From: Symbiodinium natans
Taxonomy: Eukaryota; Sar; Dinophyceae; Suessiales; Symbiodiniaceae
Assembly: GCA_905221605.1 (NCBI GenBank)
Contig: CAJNDS010001013.1
Coordinates: 761,765-825,764, forward strand
DNA length: 64,000 bases
Direction: 5' to 3'
The notes beneath the pieces are model-generated. The model did no database searches. It saw nothing but the letters and a program-made list of their open reading frames with translations, and was not told where the DNA came from. Within the stretch, counting starts at the first letter, position 1. The number at the start of each line of letters is the position of its first letter. A program made the translations under genes and the position numbers. Shown one piece after another: positions 33,666-47,800 of this stretch.

Positions 33666-33912
33666 ACAGATGGACCCCTAAACCCTCAACCCCAAGTGGA
33701 CCCTCTTTGTCATCCGTATTGACGGGAATCGGTTTGGGGTGTCGTTTTTTGGACCCCAATATGGGGTCCATTTTGGGCTTATTGATTCTTGATTTTTGTC
33801 GATCAATGGGACCAGCTCCAACAATCCTGCTGAGAAGAAAGTATGCTCAGGTCTTGCTGGCTTTGTAAGTCATACGCGCAGTGGGGGTTTCTTGCTGCCT
33901 GAACTTGATATT

Positions 33913-34014
33913 CTTAGTTGTCCAGTAACCTGGGGGAACTCAAGGTTAACCTTTGGGATTATAAGGGGAGTATACTACCCCAAAAAGGTTAAAGGTTAGA
34001 TACTCTACTACTAG
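33913..34014. mobile_element. CTTAGTTGTCCAGTAA element, copy 1
   Basis: Starts CTTAGTTGTCCAGTAACC, ends CTCTACTACTAG. The core AAGGTTAACCTTTGGGATTA and CCCCAAAAAGGTTAAAGGTTA is shared with two other copies. TATT occurs on both flanks. Confidence 0.75.
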
Positions 34015-34643
34015 GTATTGCTCAACACTGTTCTACAAGCGTGGTTTTAATGGTGCTTTCTAAATCCTAAACCCCAAGCCCTTCGGATGGGCTGGAGGGT
34101 GCCATAGATCTCGGGGGCATTCAGGCTCCAAGAGGGGTCGCCACAAACGCTTTCAGACTTCATCCAAACTCGAACCCTAAACCTGTGTACATGTCATGTA
34201 AGGTTTCAGGCTTAGGGTTTAGGGCTTGGGGTTTGGGTTTAGGGTTGCCCTAAACCCTAAACCCTAAACCCGAAACCCCAAACCCTAAACCCTTAACGCC
34301 TGAAACCCAAACCCTTTCACAGGGGCTTCCAGAACTGCGTGCCAGGCATGAGAGTTCAGAAATATGGGAAGTTGAGGTTTATGCAAGGAGTTTCAGGGTT
34401 TACGGGTTCAGGGTTTTGGGGACTAATGTAGAGTCGCTTTAGGGTTGAGGGTTCAGATTTAGGCTTCGGGTTCTTACAAAGGGTTTGGGGTTTAGGGTTT
34501 AGGGTTTTAGGGTTTTGCATTTTGGGTTTTGGGTTTCGGATCCCGTCTCACGGTGAAGGCCTCAGTCGTGACATTTTGGAATTTCCTGACGCCGATCCGC
34601 TTCGGAGTGCTGCCGTCTTGGCTTGGCCAAGTAGACGTATTGA

Positions 34644-34793
34644 CACGAAGGGTAGGTACATGGTCCCTTAAATGTGGGCCCTGTACTGATGAGCCGTTAT
34701 ATGCCCTTATGTAGCCTATATAAAGCCAAGGGCCCATACGTCACAACCCTATAAAGGAGGTAAGGGGCCATACTGAGGGACCATGTAACTTCC
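34644..34793. mobile_element. TACATGGTCCCT inverted-repeat element, full copy
   Basis: GTACATGGTCCCTTAAATGTG on the left and AGGGACCATGTAACT on the right. The internal AAGGGCCCATAC and AAAGGAGGTAAGGGGCC are shared with copies at 40302 and 56165. Confidence 0.7.
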
Positions 34794-35621
34794 CTTAGAT
34801 TGAACACGTGGCAGGCCTCAACATGTGCTAGTGCTGCTGATGCCCTTCCCCCCGGAACTATCCTTTCTCTTCGCCTTGCTGAAACAGCCAAAGAAGTCAA
34901 ACTCCCCCTGCTATAGGGTATTGGGGTTAAGGATTTGGAGCCTCGGGATTAGGGTTTAGGGCTTGGGGTCCTCAACCCTGAGCTACAGTCACAACCTGTG
35001 CACCAACACTAAATCTCCGGCCCTCAAGCTACAAGTTCAGGAGCCTCTACATCCCGTAGTCCCAGAGCTTCCCCTGGTTTAGGGCCTTAGGGTCAAACCC
35101 TGAACCCTAGACTCTGAACCCTAAACCCTTTAGGCCCTAAACCCTAAACGGCCCTAAACCTTTTGTTCCACCCGGGAGCATCCCAAAGCAAAGCGTGACT
35201 GTAAGGGCCAAATCCGCAGCCTCTACGTGGTCGCTTCTCTAGCCTAGGAATAAAAGGGTTTAGGGTTTAGGGCTGAGGATTGAGGGTTGAGGGTTTAGGG
35301 TTGAGGGTCTAAGGTTTAGGGTTTAGGGTTTAGGGTGACAAGAGTAACCCGGGAATGAAAGAGTGCCCTTTGTGGTTTGCGGGGGCTTACAAGGGAACTT
35401 AACTTCCAAAACAGGGAATAAGGGCCAAATCCGGGCCCAGCTCCGTTGGCATTACAAGGAACCCCCATATCGCGCTGCACAAAAGAATTTATGTAAAAAA
35501 AAAATCTTGAAGGTAAGTACAACTAGAATGGGTCATTCTTGTTCTAGGGTTCCTTAAGCGAATCATGATCTGGTCACACATTGATTACTTCGCAGTACGC
35601 TACAGAAAGAAACCACCCTAA

Positions 35622-35745
35622 ACCCCTTGGTAGCCCAGTAACCATATTGCAACAGGGGCACCCTTTTTGGGTTGGTTACTTTATAAGGGAACCTTGAACT
35701 CAAGAAATGGGAAAGAGGGCACTAATTGCTGGGCTGCCAAGACCC
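35622..35745. mobile_element. CTTGGTAGCCCAG element, full length, TSD ACCC
   Basis: Element 35626-35741 starts CTTGGTAGCCCAGTAACC and ends TTGCTGGGCTGCCAAG. ACCC flanks both ends. It contains TTTTTGGGTTGGTTACTTT and AAGGGAACCTTGAACTC. It lies just outside the EEP stop codon. Confidence 0.8.
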
Positions 35746-35806
35746 TCAACCCTAAACGGAGTTTGGGGCCAGCGGCGCTGAGCCTACGCACCCCTCGCCC
35801 GTGCCG

Positions 35807-38800
35807 TCAGCTAGCGTGGCGCAGGAGCGCCGCGACGATTGCATGGTCGGAAGGGAAATCCTGAGGTCAGGAGGGGTTTTGGATTTCGCGTGCGCGTGTT
35901 GAACAAACTACTTTTCGGGCCGGAAATCTCACCCAAAAGTTGTTCTTGAACGATGTCCCTTGCGTCAGGGTGCTTCCAGGAGCCCTTTTGTATTTTCGGG
36001 GGGTCCCTTAGCCCTACTCCTTAGAGTTTAGGCCCTAAACCCTAAGGAGAAGAAGGGGGGGTGCTAATCCAGAAAGCTACTTGGGTAGCTCTTTACAATA
36101 GAGTCCCTCTGAAAAGATGCACACAAGCGGCGAACGTCGGAAAGTTCACGGACGCTTCGAAGGCGAGCTGGCCAGTGTTGTCTTTGACAGGGTTCGCGTG
36201 GCCAACCTAAGCTTAGTTGTCCAGTAAGCTGGGGGAATTGAAGGTTAACCTTTGGGGGTTTATAGGGATTAGAATACCCCTTAACTGCTAAAGGTTACCT
36301 ACTCTACTACTAAGTACGGCAGCAGCCCAAACACTAAAGCACCAACGATGAAGTTCCTCTAAACCCTCAACCCTAAACCCTAAACCCCTGAACCCCTGAA
36401 CCCTGAACCCTATACCCTAAACTGTTGGGGATTTAGGATTTAGGTTCTAGGGCCAGGGTTTAGGGACTCAGGGGTTCGGCGGTTTCGGGTTTAGGGATTT
36501 GGGGAATCAAGCTTAAAGGGTTTAGGCTTAGGCGTGTAGGGTTGAGGGTCAACCTACAGCTAAGGGTTTAGAACCCTTGCAAGGGGATGCCTTCCATTAG
36601 TTCATACCAAAACCCCTGAACCTGCCATTTCCTCAACTTCTGGACTTGATAGTCTAGCAAACCATACTAGAACAAGGGTACCCTTGTTGGGGTTTGCTTA
36701 CTTTGTGTAAGGGAACCCAAAACTCAAAAAGGGCAAAAGGGTGCAAATGTACTACCAAGCTCAAGAAGGAGAAAAAACCAGCAATCCCACAAACCCCACC
36801 CCACTCCTCCATGCCGCCTACAGGCCCCTAAGTTCCCCTAAACCCTAAACCCTAAACCCTAAACCCTAAACCCTAAACCCTAAACCCTAAACCTGGGTTG
36901 AGGGTTTAGGCTTTGGGCTGTCTGGGCTCAGCGGCAGGTCCGGGGTTCAGTCTTGCATGGCCCTAAACCCTAGCACCCTAAGCGCTCACACTTCAGCCCT
37001 AGGCCCTAAACCCTAAACCCTAAACCCTAAACCCTAAACCCTAAACCCTAAACCCTAAACCCTAAGCCCTAAGCCCTAAGCCCTAAGCCCTAAGCCCTAA
37101 GCCCTAAGCCCTAAGCCAACCCGAAAGCTACACAAAGCCCTCCTGTTCCGAATCGGCGGCGAACCGAGATTCCATAAGCGGCTGCTTTTCAAAAAGTTGT
37201 CCCTTTGTTTACTATTTGGGTGCTCCTCGTGAGCTATTGGGGGGCCCCAAAACAGGATCCGATTCAGAGAACTACCTATTTGCTTCAGAACCACCCAAAA
37301 AAGTTGCAAGATATTCTTCCATATCAAGTTTGTATAGGTTCTTTCTCTCGGCTCTTTTTTGTTTTTTTTGGGGGGGTTCTTAAGCAAATGGTAGTTGTAG
37401 GTACTTGTAAAACAACGTACAAACAGGATCCCTTAAGTGGGCTCAATTGGAGCAGCAACATGGGCACGGGTTTGGGGTTTGGGGTTTGGGGTTTAGGGTT
37501 TAGGGTTTAGGGTTTAAGGTGTAGGGTTTAGGGTGTAGGGTTTAGGTTTTTTTAACTGGAATCACCTTGGTCAGGCGGAATACCAAGAGCAGCTCTGCGC
37601 AAGTAACACGAAAAGATTTTGGCTTTAATCGTAAGCCATACAACGCCCCTCAGGGTTTAGGGTTTCGGGTTTCGGGTTTAGGGTTTAGGGTTTAGGGCTT
37701 AGGGTTTAGGGTTTAGGGTTTAGGCTTTAGGCTTTAGGGTTAGGGTTTAGGGTTTAGGTTCTTTTACTTGCAGCTTTCGTGCATTACTAGGCTGGCCCCT
37801 GAAACAAAAACCTCAGCCCTAAACGCGAAGCAGGGGACTTTGGAACAGGCCCCTAAGGGCTTAGGATTAAGAGGTGGGGGCGTTTCGAGCTAAAGGCTTA
37901 GGGCTTTGGGCCCGGCACGAGGGTATAGAAGGACTTTAGGGTTTAGGGTTTAGGGTTTAGGGTTTAGGGTTTAGGGTTTAGGGTTTAGGGTTTAGGGTTG
38001 CGAAGAGGTTAAGGCGCTTCGGGCTGAGGGTTTAGGAATTCGGGCACCCAAAATCAAAAAAGTGGGCGGGGCCTCCTCCGGACGCAGCACGCGGAGCTGG
38101 TCGCTTCGGAAGGTGATCCTGAAACTCGGGTTTAGGGTTTAAGGCTTAGGGTTTAGGGTTGAGGGAGTTTAGGGTTTAGGGTTTAGGGTTTAGGGTTTAG
38201 GGTCTAGGGTCTAGGGTTTAGGGTTTAGGGTTTAGGGTGTGTCAGGGGAGGGCGCGCGCTCGGGTGTGAAACACCCCGGGCCGCGCGCTCGCGTTGCCCG
38301 TCAACCCACCCCGGCCATCCCAAACTATATACTCGATTAGGGTTTAGGGTTTATGGAATTTATTTTCTTGTGCCCTGATGCTTGCTTTGATGTTTTTAAA
38401 GTTGCGCTGTTAGGGTTTAAGCTGGGGTTGGGGGTAGCCTCGGCCCTTTTCGGGCCTGCGGCGTGTCAGGGCCCGTAGAGGCCCTCATTTATTTGAAGGT
38501 CAGGGAAACCCTTGTGCCTGCTCCTGGATTCCCCTTCTTTAAGGTCCTCAGGCCTTTTGGTGGCTCTGGGGGCCTTTTGGGGGCTTCCTGGGGGCTTTCC
38601 TGGCCCTTCCGGGGTAAAATGAAGGGGTGCCCAAAACCATCGATTTCAGTACCAAAAAATCGCAGTTTTCATTGCGGGTACGGGCATCCTGGGGTCCCCT
38701 TCTTTTAGGCTTTTGAAGCCTTTTGAAGCCTTTTGGTGGCTCTTGGGGTCTCTCGCCCTGTTCGGACCTTCGGCGTGTCAGGGGCCGTAGAGGCTTTATT

Positions 38801-41800
38801 CATTTGAAGGTCAGGGAACCTATTAATTTTTTTTCGCCAGTGCGTATTTCAATGGCTAGGGTTTAAGCTGGGGTTCGGGGTAGCCTCGGCCCTTTTCGGG
38901 CCTTCGGCACGTTAGGGCCCGTAGAGGCCCTTATTTGCTTGAAGGCCTTCGCAGGGTATTGCGGTGTTAGGGTTTAAGCTGGGGTTCGGGGTACTCGGCC
39001 CTTTTCGGGCCTTCGGCACGTCAGGGCCCGTAGAGGCCCTTGCTGATTTGGGGGCTTCCTGGGCTTTCCTGGTCCTTTTCGGGTGAAATGGAGGGGCGCC
39101 TAAAACCATCGAGTTCAGTACTAAAAAATAACATTTTTCATTGCGGGCAGGGGTGCCTAAAACCATCTTATTCAAAAATCGCATTTTTCATTGCGGGCAC
39201 GGACAAATCTTGTGGTCCCCCTTCTTTTAGGGGGCCTTTTAAGCTTTTGAAGCCTTTTGGTGGCTCTTGGCGCCTCTTGACGGCTTCCTGGGCTTTCCTG
39301 GCGCTTCTGGTGTACCATGGAGGGGCGCGCCCAACCTTCCATTCCAGTTAAAAAAAAAATTTCATTGGATGGTGCGGCCCTTTTGGCCCGGGGCCCTTTG
39401 GCGCGGCCTGAACCCGGGCCCTTCCAGGCCCTTGACCCTTTGGTCTCAAAAAAGCCCGGTCCGCGCCGAAGGCCCTGGCAGGGGGTCCTGGGCTGGGGGG
39501 CTTTCCCCGGCCCTTGGCCCGGGGACCCTTGGCCCAGGGGGCCCTTGGCCCCGGAGGCTTTTGGCCAGAAAAGGCCGCAGAAATCACAAAATTGAGCAAC
39601 CAGCCTGCCTGGACCCCTGGCCAGCCTCTTGGTCCAGGAATCCAGCCACTAGGGGCCAGGGGGCCGCCGGCGAGGGGGCCCGGCAAACCCTGAACCCAAA
39701 ACCCTGAACCCACTTCCAAAACCAATGCTACGCTAAAGGTGGTCTGGGTGCCGGCCATCCCTTAGCCGAGTACGGACGTTGTCGTAAAAAAGGCCGATGT
39801 CCGTTGGCCTGTCCAGGACAGACGGTGAGGCTTAACCCTCACCTTTTCCGTTTCTCTTTTCGCTTGGGCGCTCGGGCTGTAAGGCCCTCGGCCGAGCGTT
39901 CGGGGTCTGTCGCTCGACGGAAGCGACCCCTCACTTAGTTTAGGGTTTCGGGTTTCGGGTTTCGGGTTTAGGGTTTAGGGTTTAGGGTTTAGGGTTTAGG
40001 GTTTAGGGTTTAGGGTTTAGGGTTTAGGGTTTAGGGTTTGTTTAGGTTTTAGGGTTTAGGGTTTAGGGTTTAGGGTTTAGGGTTTAGGGTTTAGGGTTTT
40101 TAGGGTTTAGGGTTTAGGGTTTAGGGTTTAGGGTTTAGGGTTTAGGGTTTAGGGTTTAGGGTTTAGGGTTAGGGTTCAGGGTTTAGGGTTTAGGGTTTAG
40201 GGTTCAGGGTTTAGTGTCTAGGGTCTAGGGTCTAGGGTTTAGGGTTTAGGGTTTAGGGCTTAGGGCTGGGCGTAGGGCTTAGGGCTTAGGGTATTACTAT
40301 CTTAGGGTAGTCACATGGTCCCTAAGTATGGGTCCTTTAAAAGGGGACCCCTTATATACCCCTTATACACCCCATACAACCCAAGGGCCCATACTTCAGA
40401 ACCCCTTAAAGGAGGTAAGTGGTCCTACCCTTTTAAGGGCCTATGCAACTACCCAAACGGACTCTACCCGAACTCCTGGGGTTTAGGGTCTAGGGTTTAG
40501 GGTTTAGGGTACCCCCCGCCCACCCCCCCACCCCCCCCCCCCCCCCCCCCAACCCCCCCACCCCCCCCCCCCCAACAGGAACCGCAAACAAAATCACCAA
40601 ACCCCAAACCTCAAACTTGTTCTCCTGCGGGGTCGGCGGCTTGAGCCGGAGGCTCTTAAATTTTGGGGTTAGGGTTTAGGGTTTAGGGTGCTTCGCTCCA
40701 CGATGTCTTGAACGCGGCCCAAGTCGCAAATCTTTTGGATTTCGGTCACCTGCACTGCAGCAGACGTGCCCAGCCGATGATCGGGATGTTGGTTTAGGGT
40801 TGAGGGTTTAGGGTTTAGGGTTGAGGCTTTAGGGTTTAGGGTTTAGGGTTAGGTTTAGGATTTAGGATTTAGGGTTTAGGGTTTAGGGTTTAGGATTTAA
40901 GGTTCCCAAAACCCCACACCACACGCCAGACCCATGCACTGATGCACGCTGGACCCCCTCAACCCTATGGCCTTCTAGGGCCCCAGCAACCTAGGAATCC
41001 AGAAGCTCCAATGCGCATATTCTCTAAACAATAATAGGGTTCCTCATACGGTTTAAGGACGGTTCCTTAATTCAGGGGTATTGGAGTCTCTCGGAAATTT
41101 GGATCTCGGGCGAACCCCCCCCAAACCCAAAACCTCCACTTATATGTAGGGTTATAAGTTCTGTACCCTACATAGGGTTATGAGTCGACTTTCCATGACT
41201 GTAACCCTACTTATAACTACTCATGAACCTCTAAGCAGCAAGCTTCTCCAAACAGACAAGGGCCAAGGGGCCGAGCGAGACGCGATCCTTGTAGCTGATC
41301 GCCTCGCCAGCGTTCACTTCTGGGTTTACTGCTTGGGGCTTAGAGTTTAGTGTGTGGGGTTTAGGGTTTAGGGTCTAGGGTTAAGGGTTTAGGGTTTGGG
41401 GTGTAGGGTTTAGGGTTTGGGGTTTGGGGTTTAGGGTTTGGGGTTTAGGTTGTACAGTAAGACTTCCAGCGTCTTTGAATTTTCGGGCGCAGTGTGGAGA
41501 CGCAGGCTTAGGTTGCTTGGGGTTACTAGGTTATGGATGATTTACCAGAAGGATCCCCATATGATTTTTTGAGGTCTACTCCATGATTGAGGTGTAGTGG
41601 GCTCTCTGGCTAAACCTCTACCTAAACACCCTCCTGGCCTTGTTCAGCTGCGGCTGTAGCGAGGTTCGCGCGCAACAGGTGGTGGGGCTGGGCTCCTCGG
41701 GTTCAGCGGCGTGGCTCAATAGGTTTAAGGTTTAGGGTTTAGGGTTTGGGGTTTAAGGTTTGGGGTTTGGGGTTTGGGGTTTGGGGTTTGGGGTTTGGGG

Positions 41801-44800
41801 TTTGGGGTTTGGGGTTTGGGGTTTGGGGTTTGGGTTTAGGGTTTGGGGTTCATGGTTTAGGGGTTACTATATAGAGGGCCTGTTGCAAGAGAATGGGTAT
41901 GTTGGGTGGTTTAGAAGTATGAGAAGGGTATTTTGGGTAGGTTCAGTTAGAAGTAGACTTACCCTAAACCCTAAACCCTAAACCCTAAACCCTAAACCCT
42001 GAACCCTGAACCCTGAACCCTAAACCCTAAACCCTAAGCAAACCTTCGGATTTGAGGAAAATCCCATATTGGGGGTTGCGGCTTTAGGGTTCGAGCCTAG
42101 GGTTCTGGGCCTCTGCTTGGGTTCTTTGGGATTTCTTAGGGTTCTCATAGAGTTCCTAAGTCGGTTCATAGGGTTTCTTAGGGTTTCTTCGGGTTCTCTT
42201 AGGGTTCCTAATAGGGTTTCTTAGGGTTCTCTCAAGGGAAGCTACAAGCCATTTGTTGGCGCACTTTGGGGCCCAGGGTTCAGGGTTCAGGGCTTTGGGC
42301 TTCTATAGGGTCTAGAGGAGATTTTCCTTGCCATGGGGATGCTGAAGGCCGCCGGGGGTGTGCTTTGACAAGCGGACCTCTGAAAGTTTCACCCGAGGGT
42401 CGTCGCCGAAGCATGTTGCTAGACCGAGCTGTTTCACCTCGGCACCAGAAGTGGATTGAGGTCGAACAAATACTAAATCACCCTAAACTTTAACCTCGGA
42501 AACGTTGCGCTCCAATCCACGTGCAGGTTTAGGATCCAGAGTTCGGCGGAAACAGGCGGGCACGATAGAACCTCCATGAACCTCAGGAAAGAAAGTTCTA
42601 AGCATGATGTGCACAACCCCTCCGAGGAAAAAAATGAACCAAAAGCCCTAAACCCCCCAACAAAAGCTCAACCCTAAACCCTAAACCCTAAACCCTCAAC
42701 CCCAGAAACTCCGGCAGGGCTTAGACCCTCGAAATCCCTGAAGCTTAAGGCGGCTTAGAGTTTGGAGCTTGGAGCTCCAAACCCTAAACCCTAAACCCTA
42801 AACCCTAAACCCTAAACCCTAAACCCTAAACCCTAAACCCTAAACCCTAAACCCTAAACCCTAAACCCTAAACGTGGTCTGGGGGAAGGTTCGGGGCTTG
42901 AGCCGAATCATGGGATCTTGCGGGGGTAGCAAAGTACTTGGAGGTTCGTGGGTAGTTAGAAGTACAGCTATAAAGGGTAGTGGTAACTCTACACAGAACC
43001 CCTTTTTCATGCACTTATAACCGTACTCATGCCTATATACTCTAAGCCCCAAACCCTTAAACCTCAACCCTAAACCCTAAACCCCAAAACCTGGACCCTA
43101 AACCACCCAAATCAAAGGCCCCCCGTCCCAAGGCCGCACAACTGGGGTGCTGGCTGCGTCCTCGGAGCGCAAAGGGCGGGTAAGCGGAGGGTTCTTGGGC
43201 TGAGGAAACCCTCAGGCCGCTTTAGGGTTTAGGGTTCAGGGTTTAGGGTTTAGGGTTTAGGGTTTAGGGTTTAGGGTTTAGGGTTTGGGGTTTGGGGTCT
43301 AGGGTTTAGGGTTCAGGGTTTAGGCGGTTTCGGGTCCAGTGTTTCAGCGTTTCAGGTCTGGGCTGCAGAGTTTCTAGGTTCTCCAGTGCCCGAGGAGGAA
43401 CATGGGGTTTTTTGACTCTCTTTTCATCTCTGGATGTTGCCCGTCCAGGTTTTCATTAAGCCCTAAACCCTAAATCCTAAACCCTAAATCCTACACCCTA
43501 AGCCCTAAACCCTAAGCCCTACACCCTAAATCCTAAACCCTAAGACCCTGGCTTCTCGACAGCCGGGCCTTGAATCTGTGCCTATCGCGAGGCGGAAGAA
43601 GCTGCTGTCTTTGTCCACAGACCAGGTGCTGTGTAAGTCATGGCGTGTGGACCCTTAAAACCCTCTGAAAAATGTTCCTGAATATGATCCTCTTAAACCC
43701 AATAAGGGAAAGTACTAAATGTCCCAAGACCCTACCGAGTGGGATTCCAGGCCGCGGACCCGAAACCCTGAACCCTGAACCCTTCTCGCTGCAACTTGGT
43801 TCAGAAGGCACCTAACCCGAGAAAGGGCATCAGGGTGCTGCTCTGGGTGACCTGGATTTCAGGTCGTCCTAGGCTCAGGGGTTAAAGCTCAAATCTTGAG
43901 TATCCTCAAAACTTAATTCCCTCATTATATAAACCTAAATCCCCCTAAGCCCCGGTTACCCTAAGCCCTGGCCGCAATTATCCTAAGCCCTAAATACGCA
44001 AAATCCCAAAAGCCCTGAACCCGAGATCGGAAGCAACAGGGCTTCAGGCTCAGCATCTAGGGTTTCTAAGGTCCTTCAAGGACAGAGGATCGGCGAACCC
44101 TAAATCCTAAATCCTAAATCCTGAATCCTGAATCCGAAACACCCTAAACCCTAAACCCCCCCCTTATGACCCGCTTATAAGCCCCTGAAGTGCCCTAATA
44201 TGGTTAGAAGTACAGTTATAAACCCTAAAGTTCCCCACGGTCCTCTACTTTTTCTCAGGGTTTAGGGTTTTGGGGTTTGGGGTTTTGGGGCTTTGGGTTA
44301 AGGGTTTGGGGGTTTTAGGGTTTAGGGTTTAAGCTTTGGGCTTAGGGTTTAGGGTTTACAGGGTTCAGAGGGTTTAGAGGGTCTGGGGTCTACAGGGTAG
44401 AGGGTTTGTCAGGTTGAGGGGGTTTGGAGGGTTAGGAGGGTTTAGGGGTTTAGGGGGCTTCTAGGGTCTAGAGGGTTTGTACAGTTTAAAGTGTTTGCAG
44501 GGTTTATGGTGTTTAGTGGGCTTAGAGGGTTTGCAGGGTTTAGGGGGGTCATAGGGTTTTCCAGGGTTTGCAGGGTTTAGGTGGCTTGTAGGGTTTATAG
44601 GGTTTAGAGTGTTTTTTGGGTTTAGAAGGTTTTTCTAGGGGTTCAAGGGGGTTAGAGGGTTTCGAGTCTCCCCTGAAGGGCCCAATACACTAAGCCCTAA
44701 ACCCTCAACCCTACACCCTAAACCCTCAACTCTGACCCTAAACCCTAAACCCCAAAACCCTAAAGCTTGAGGGCCAGAACGAGCCAAGGGGCCAGCAACG

Positions 44801-47800
44801 TCGCAAAGCCGAGCTTGTCTTCGCCACCCTGGATGTAGGCATTCGCGTCCAGTCCGAGGATGAGTGTGTGCCTAAGCTCATGTTTAGGGGTTGTCCGGGC
44901 TTAGGGTTCTCAGGGTTTAGGGTTTACGTAGGGTTTAGTAGGGTTTAGTAGGGTTTAGGGTTTAGGATTTAGGGTTTAGGGTTTAGGGTGTATAGAAGGG
45001 AACGAGCTGGTTTGAGGGGGGTCTCAGCGGCGCGTAGGGGGGTCCTAGAGGGGTCCCAGAAAGGTCCCTGAGGGGGTCCGGGGTGCCAGGGGCGTTTCAG
45101 GCGGTCCCAGCCAATTTTCACGACTTTTTGGCCCTGGTCTGCCACCTTGAGTCCCCAGACCCCCCCCCCCCCCCCCCCCAAAGGTACCCCCCCAGACCCC
45201 TTCAAAAAACCAAAATACATCAACGGCTCGGGGTTTGGGGGTAGTCATTATATTAGGGCTTACCTCCTACGTCTGCGGCGTAGCCAGGCACTGCAGGCCC
45301 CGTCTACCGGGAGGCTTTACCCTCCCTCACCGTTCTGTCGAGACGCTCGGTCGGGGACCTCGGTAGAAGCCTCGAGCGCCCATGTAAATGGACAGCGGCG
45401 CTCTCGGCAGCGTATTTAGGGTTTAGGGTCTAGGGTTCAGGGTTTAGGGTTTAGGGTTTAGGGTTGAGGGTTGAGGGTTGAGGGTTTAGGGTTTAGGGTT
45501 TAGGGTTTAGGGTTTAGGGTTTAGGATTTAGGGTTTAGGGTTTACGGTTTAGGGTTTAGGGTTTACTTGGCTGACTTCGGAACCCCTCCTACAAGTTTAA
45601 CTTTTAGGCTCCTTAATGCAGTTTCTACAAAAAACCCAAAAGTCCTGAGAGCCAGCCAGAAGAAAGCCAAGTTTAGGGGTTCTCAGGGTTCAGGGGGTTC
45701 AGGGTTCAGGGTTTAGGGTTTAGGGTTTAGGGTTTAGGGTTTAGGGTTTAGGGTTCAGGGTTCAGGGTTTCGGGTTCAGGTTTCAGGGTTTAGGGCTAAG
45801 GGTTCAAGACAAAAGAACCCCCGGAATTCACCCAGTAATCACCTCGGGTAACTACCGATTTGGGCGGGAGGTGGGCCTTCCCAAAAGCCCCCAAACCCGG
45901 AACCCTAAACATTCCAGATCCTCCCAGGGATTTTGGGGGCAGTTGGAACCTAAACCCTAAACCCTAAACCCTAAGCCCTAAACCCTAAACCCTAAACCCT
46001 ATACCCCAAACCCTAAACCCTAAACCCTGAACCCTAAATCTTCCTGAACGAGGAGCCCTGCGAAGTGCTCCTGCGGCTGCTGTGGTTAAGGTTTACAGCT
46101 TGGCTTACCTGGGACTCAATCTACGTACTAACTACCCTTAATTAGCAAGCTGTAGGTAACGAGAGGGTCCCAGGCCCAGGTAAGGTTTGGGATTTGGGGC
46201 TTAGGGCCTCGAGATTGAAGTTCGGGCCCATTAAGACGCAGAAGTGGCCGTCAGAAGCTTGAAGCACCGAGGTTCGACTAGGGGGTTGTCGGGCTGAGGG
46301 TACTTTTGCACGGGACCACAGAGGGGACAATCTTAGGGTAGTTACATGGTCCCTGAAAATCTGCCCTTACAAGAGGACCCCTCATCATATACCCTATACA
46401 AAGTAGGTGCCATGACTAGGGGTTTAGGGTTTATAGGGCGTATCAGTTTGACCCACAAGAGCGACCCTGACCGAGCTGTCCACCCGATATAATATACTGA
46501 GAGGTTCACGGGTAATTCTAAGCAGGGTTAGAAATGCCTGAAATAGGGTTCTAAGTATACTTACCATACATAAAATTAACCCTACTTATCACTACCCGTG
46601 AACCTCCAAGTAGGGCTCTATCTCATTGGGATGGCTGGCTGCTTTGGGTAGATGTAGCAAACATACAGGTAATTACCCGAAGCCGTAAACCCTAGACTCT
46701 TACTCTTAACCCTAAACCCCCAACCCCCCCAAAGAGCCTAATACCATTTAACTACGAAACATACCTTAAGTCATACTCAGGATCCCTGTATAGTTTAAGG
46801 TCTATTCCCTAGTAAGGTATATATCGGGCTTATGTAGGGGAATAAGACTAAGGGTCACTTCTAGGGGTCCCTCACTAAATCCCTGACTAGACCCACGGCA
46901 CCGCATCCTGCGCCGCCTTGCCCACGGCCGCCAGAAGGGGTTTCGTCAGGCGGCCTCCCAGACCCATTCACACCCTGAACCCTGAACCCTAAACCCTAAA
47001 CCCTGAACCCTAAACCCTAAACCCTACTGCTTATGGTTGTCGGATGGGTGTAGGACCTATGTTCAATTTGGAGAATGGGAGTTCGTGGTGGCTTGTATGA
47101 CATTTTGAGGGCTAGAACGAGGTAAGAGCCCTTGAGACCCCCAACCCCTGAATCCCTTTAGACCCTGAACCCGTAAGGTTTACCTAAGCCCTTAAACCAT
47201 CAACCCGAGGGCTGACGGGCTTTAGGGCTTAGGGTTTAGGGTTTAGGGTTTAGGGTTTAGGGTTTAGGGTTTAGGGTTTAGGGTTTAGGGTTTAGGGTTT
47301 AGGGTTTAGGGTTTAGTGGGTTTAGGGTTTAGGGTTTAGGGTTTAGGGTTTAGGGTTTAGGGTTTAGGGTTTAGGGTTTAGGGTTTAGGGTTTAGGGTTT
47401 AGGGTTTAGGGCCAGCAAACGCGCGGAACGCTAGCCTTCTTCTCGCCGCGGGGTGGCTTCGCGGCGCCAGCTATCTTTCTGATAAGGAAGCTGCTACACC
47501 CTGAACCCCCCTGAACCGTAAACCCTAAACCCTAAACCCTGAACCCTAAACCCTAAACCCGATCAAGAACCCGTATAAGATCCACCCCAAAGCTTCCCGC
47601 GCCTGCGGTGTCGCCATGGAAGGAGGCCAGAAGGTAAGATCTGCTGGAGAGGAGGACTTCGAAAGGGGTCAGGATTATAAAGGGGTTTAGGGTTGAGGGT
47701 TGAGGGGTTAGGGTTTAGGGTTTAGGGTTTAGGGTTTAGGGTTTAGGGTTTAGGGTTTAGGGTTTAGGGTTTAGGGTTTAGGGTTTAGGGTTTAGGGTTT

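Larger units (their letters stand above)
32927..35806. other. Intergenic region between copy B and the EEP gene
   Basis: Holds unique sequence (33000-33300, 33700-33900, 34800-34910), a TTTAGGG array, and the elements at 33913, 34644 and 35626. No coding signal I can defend. Confidence 0.5.

Noticed and set aside
39267-39758. Overlapping ORFs of 136 and 146 codons on opposite strands
   Set aside because: Explained by GGCCC-rich composition; no motif.
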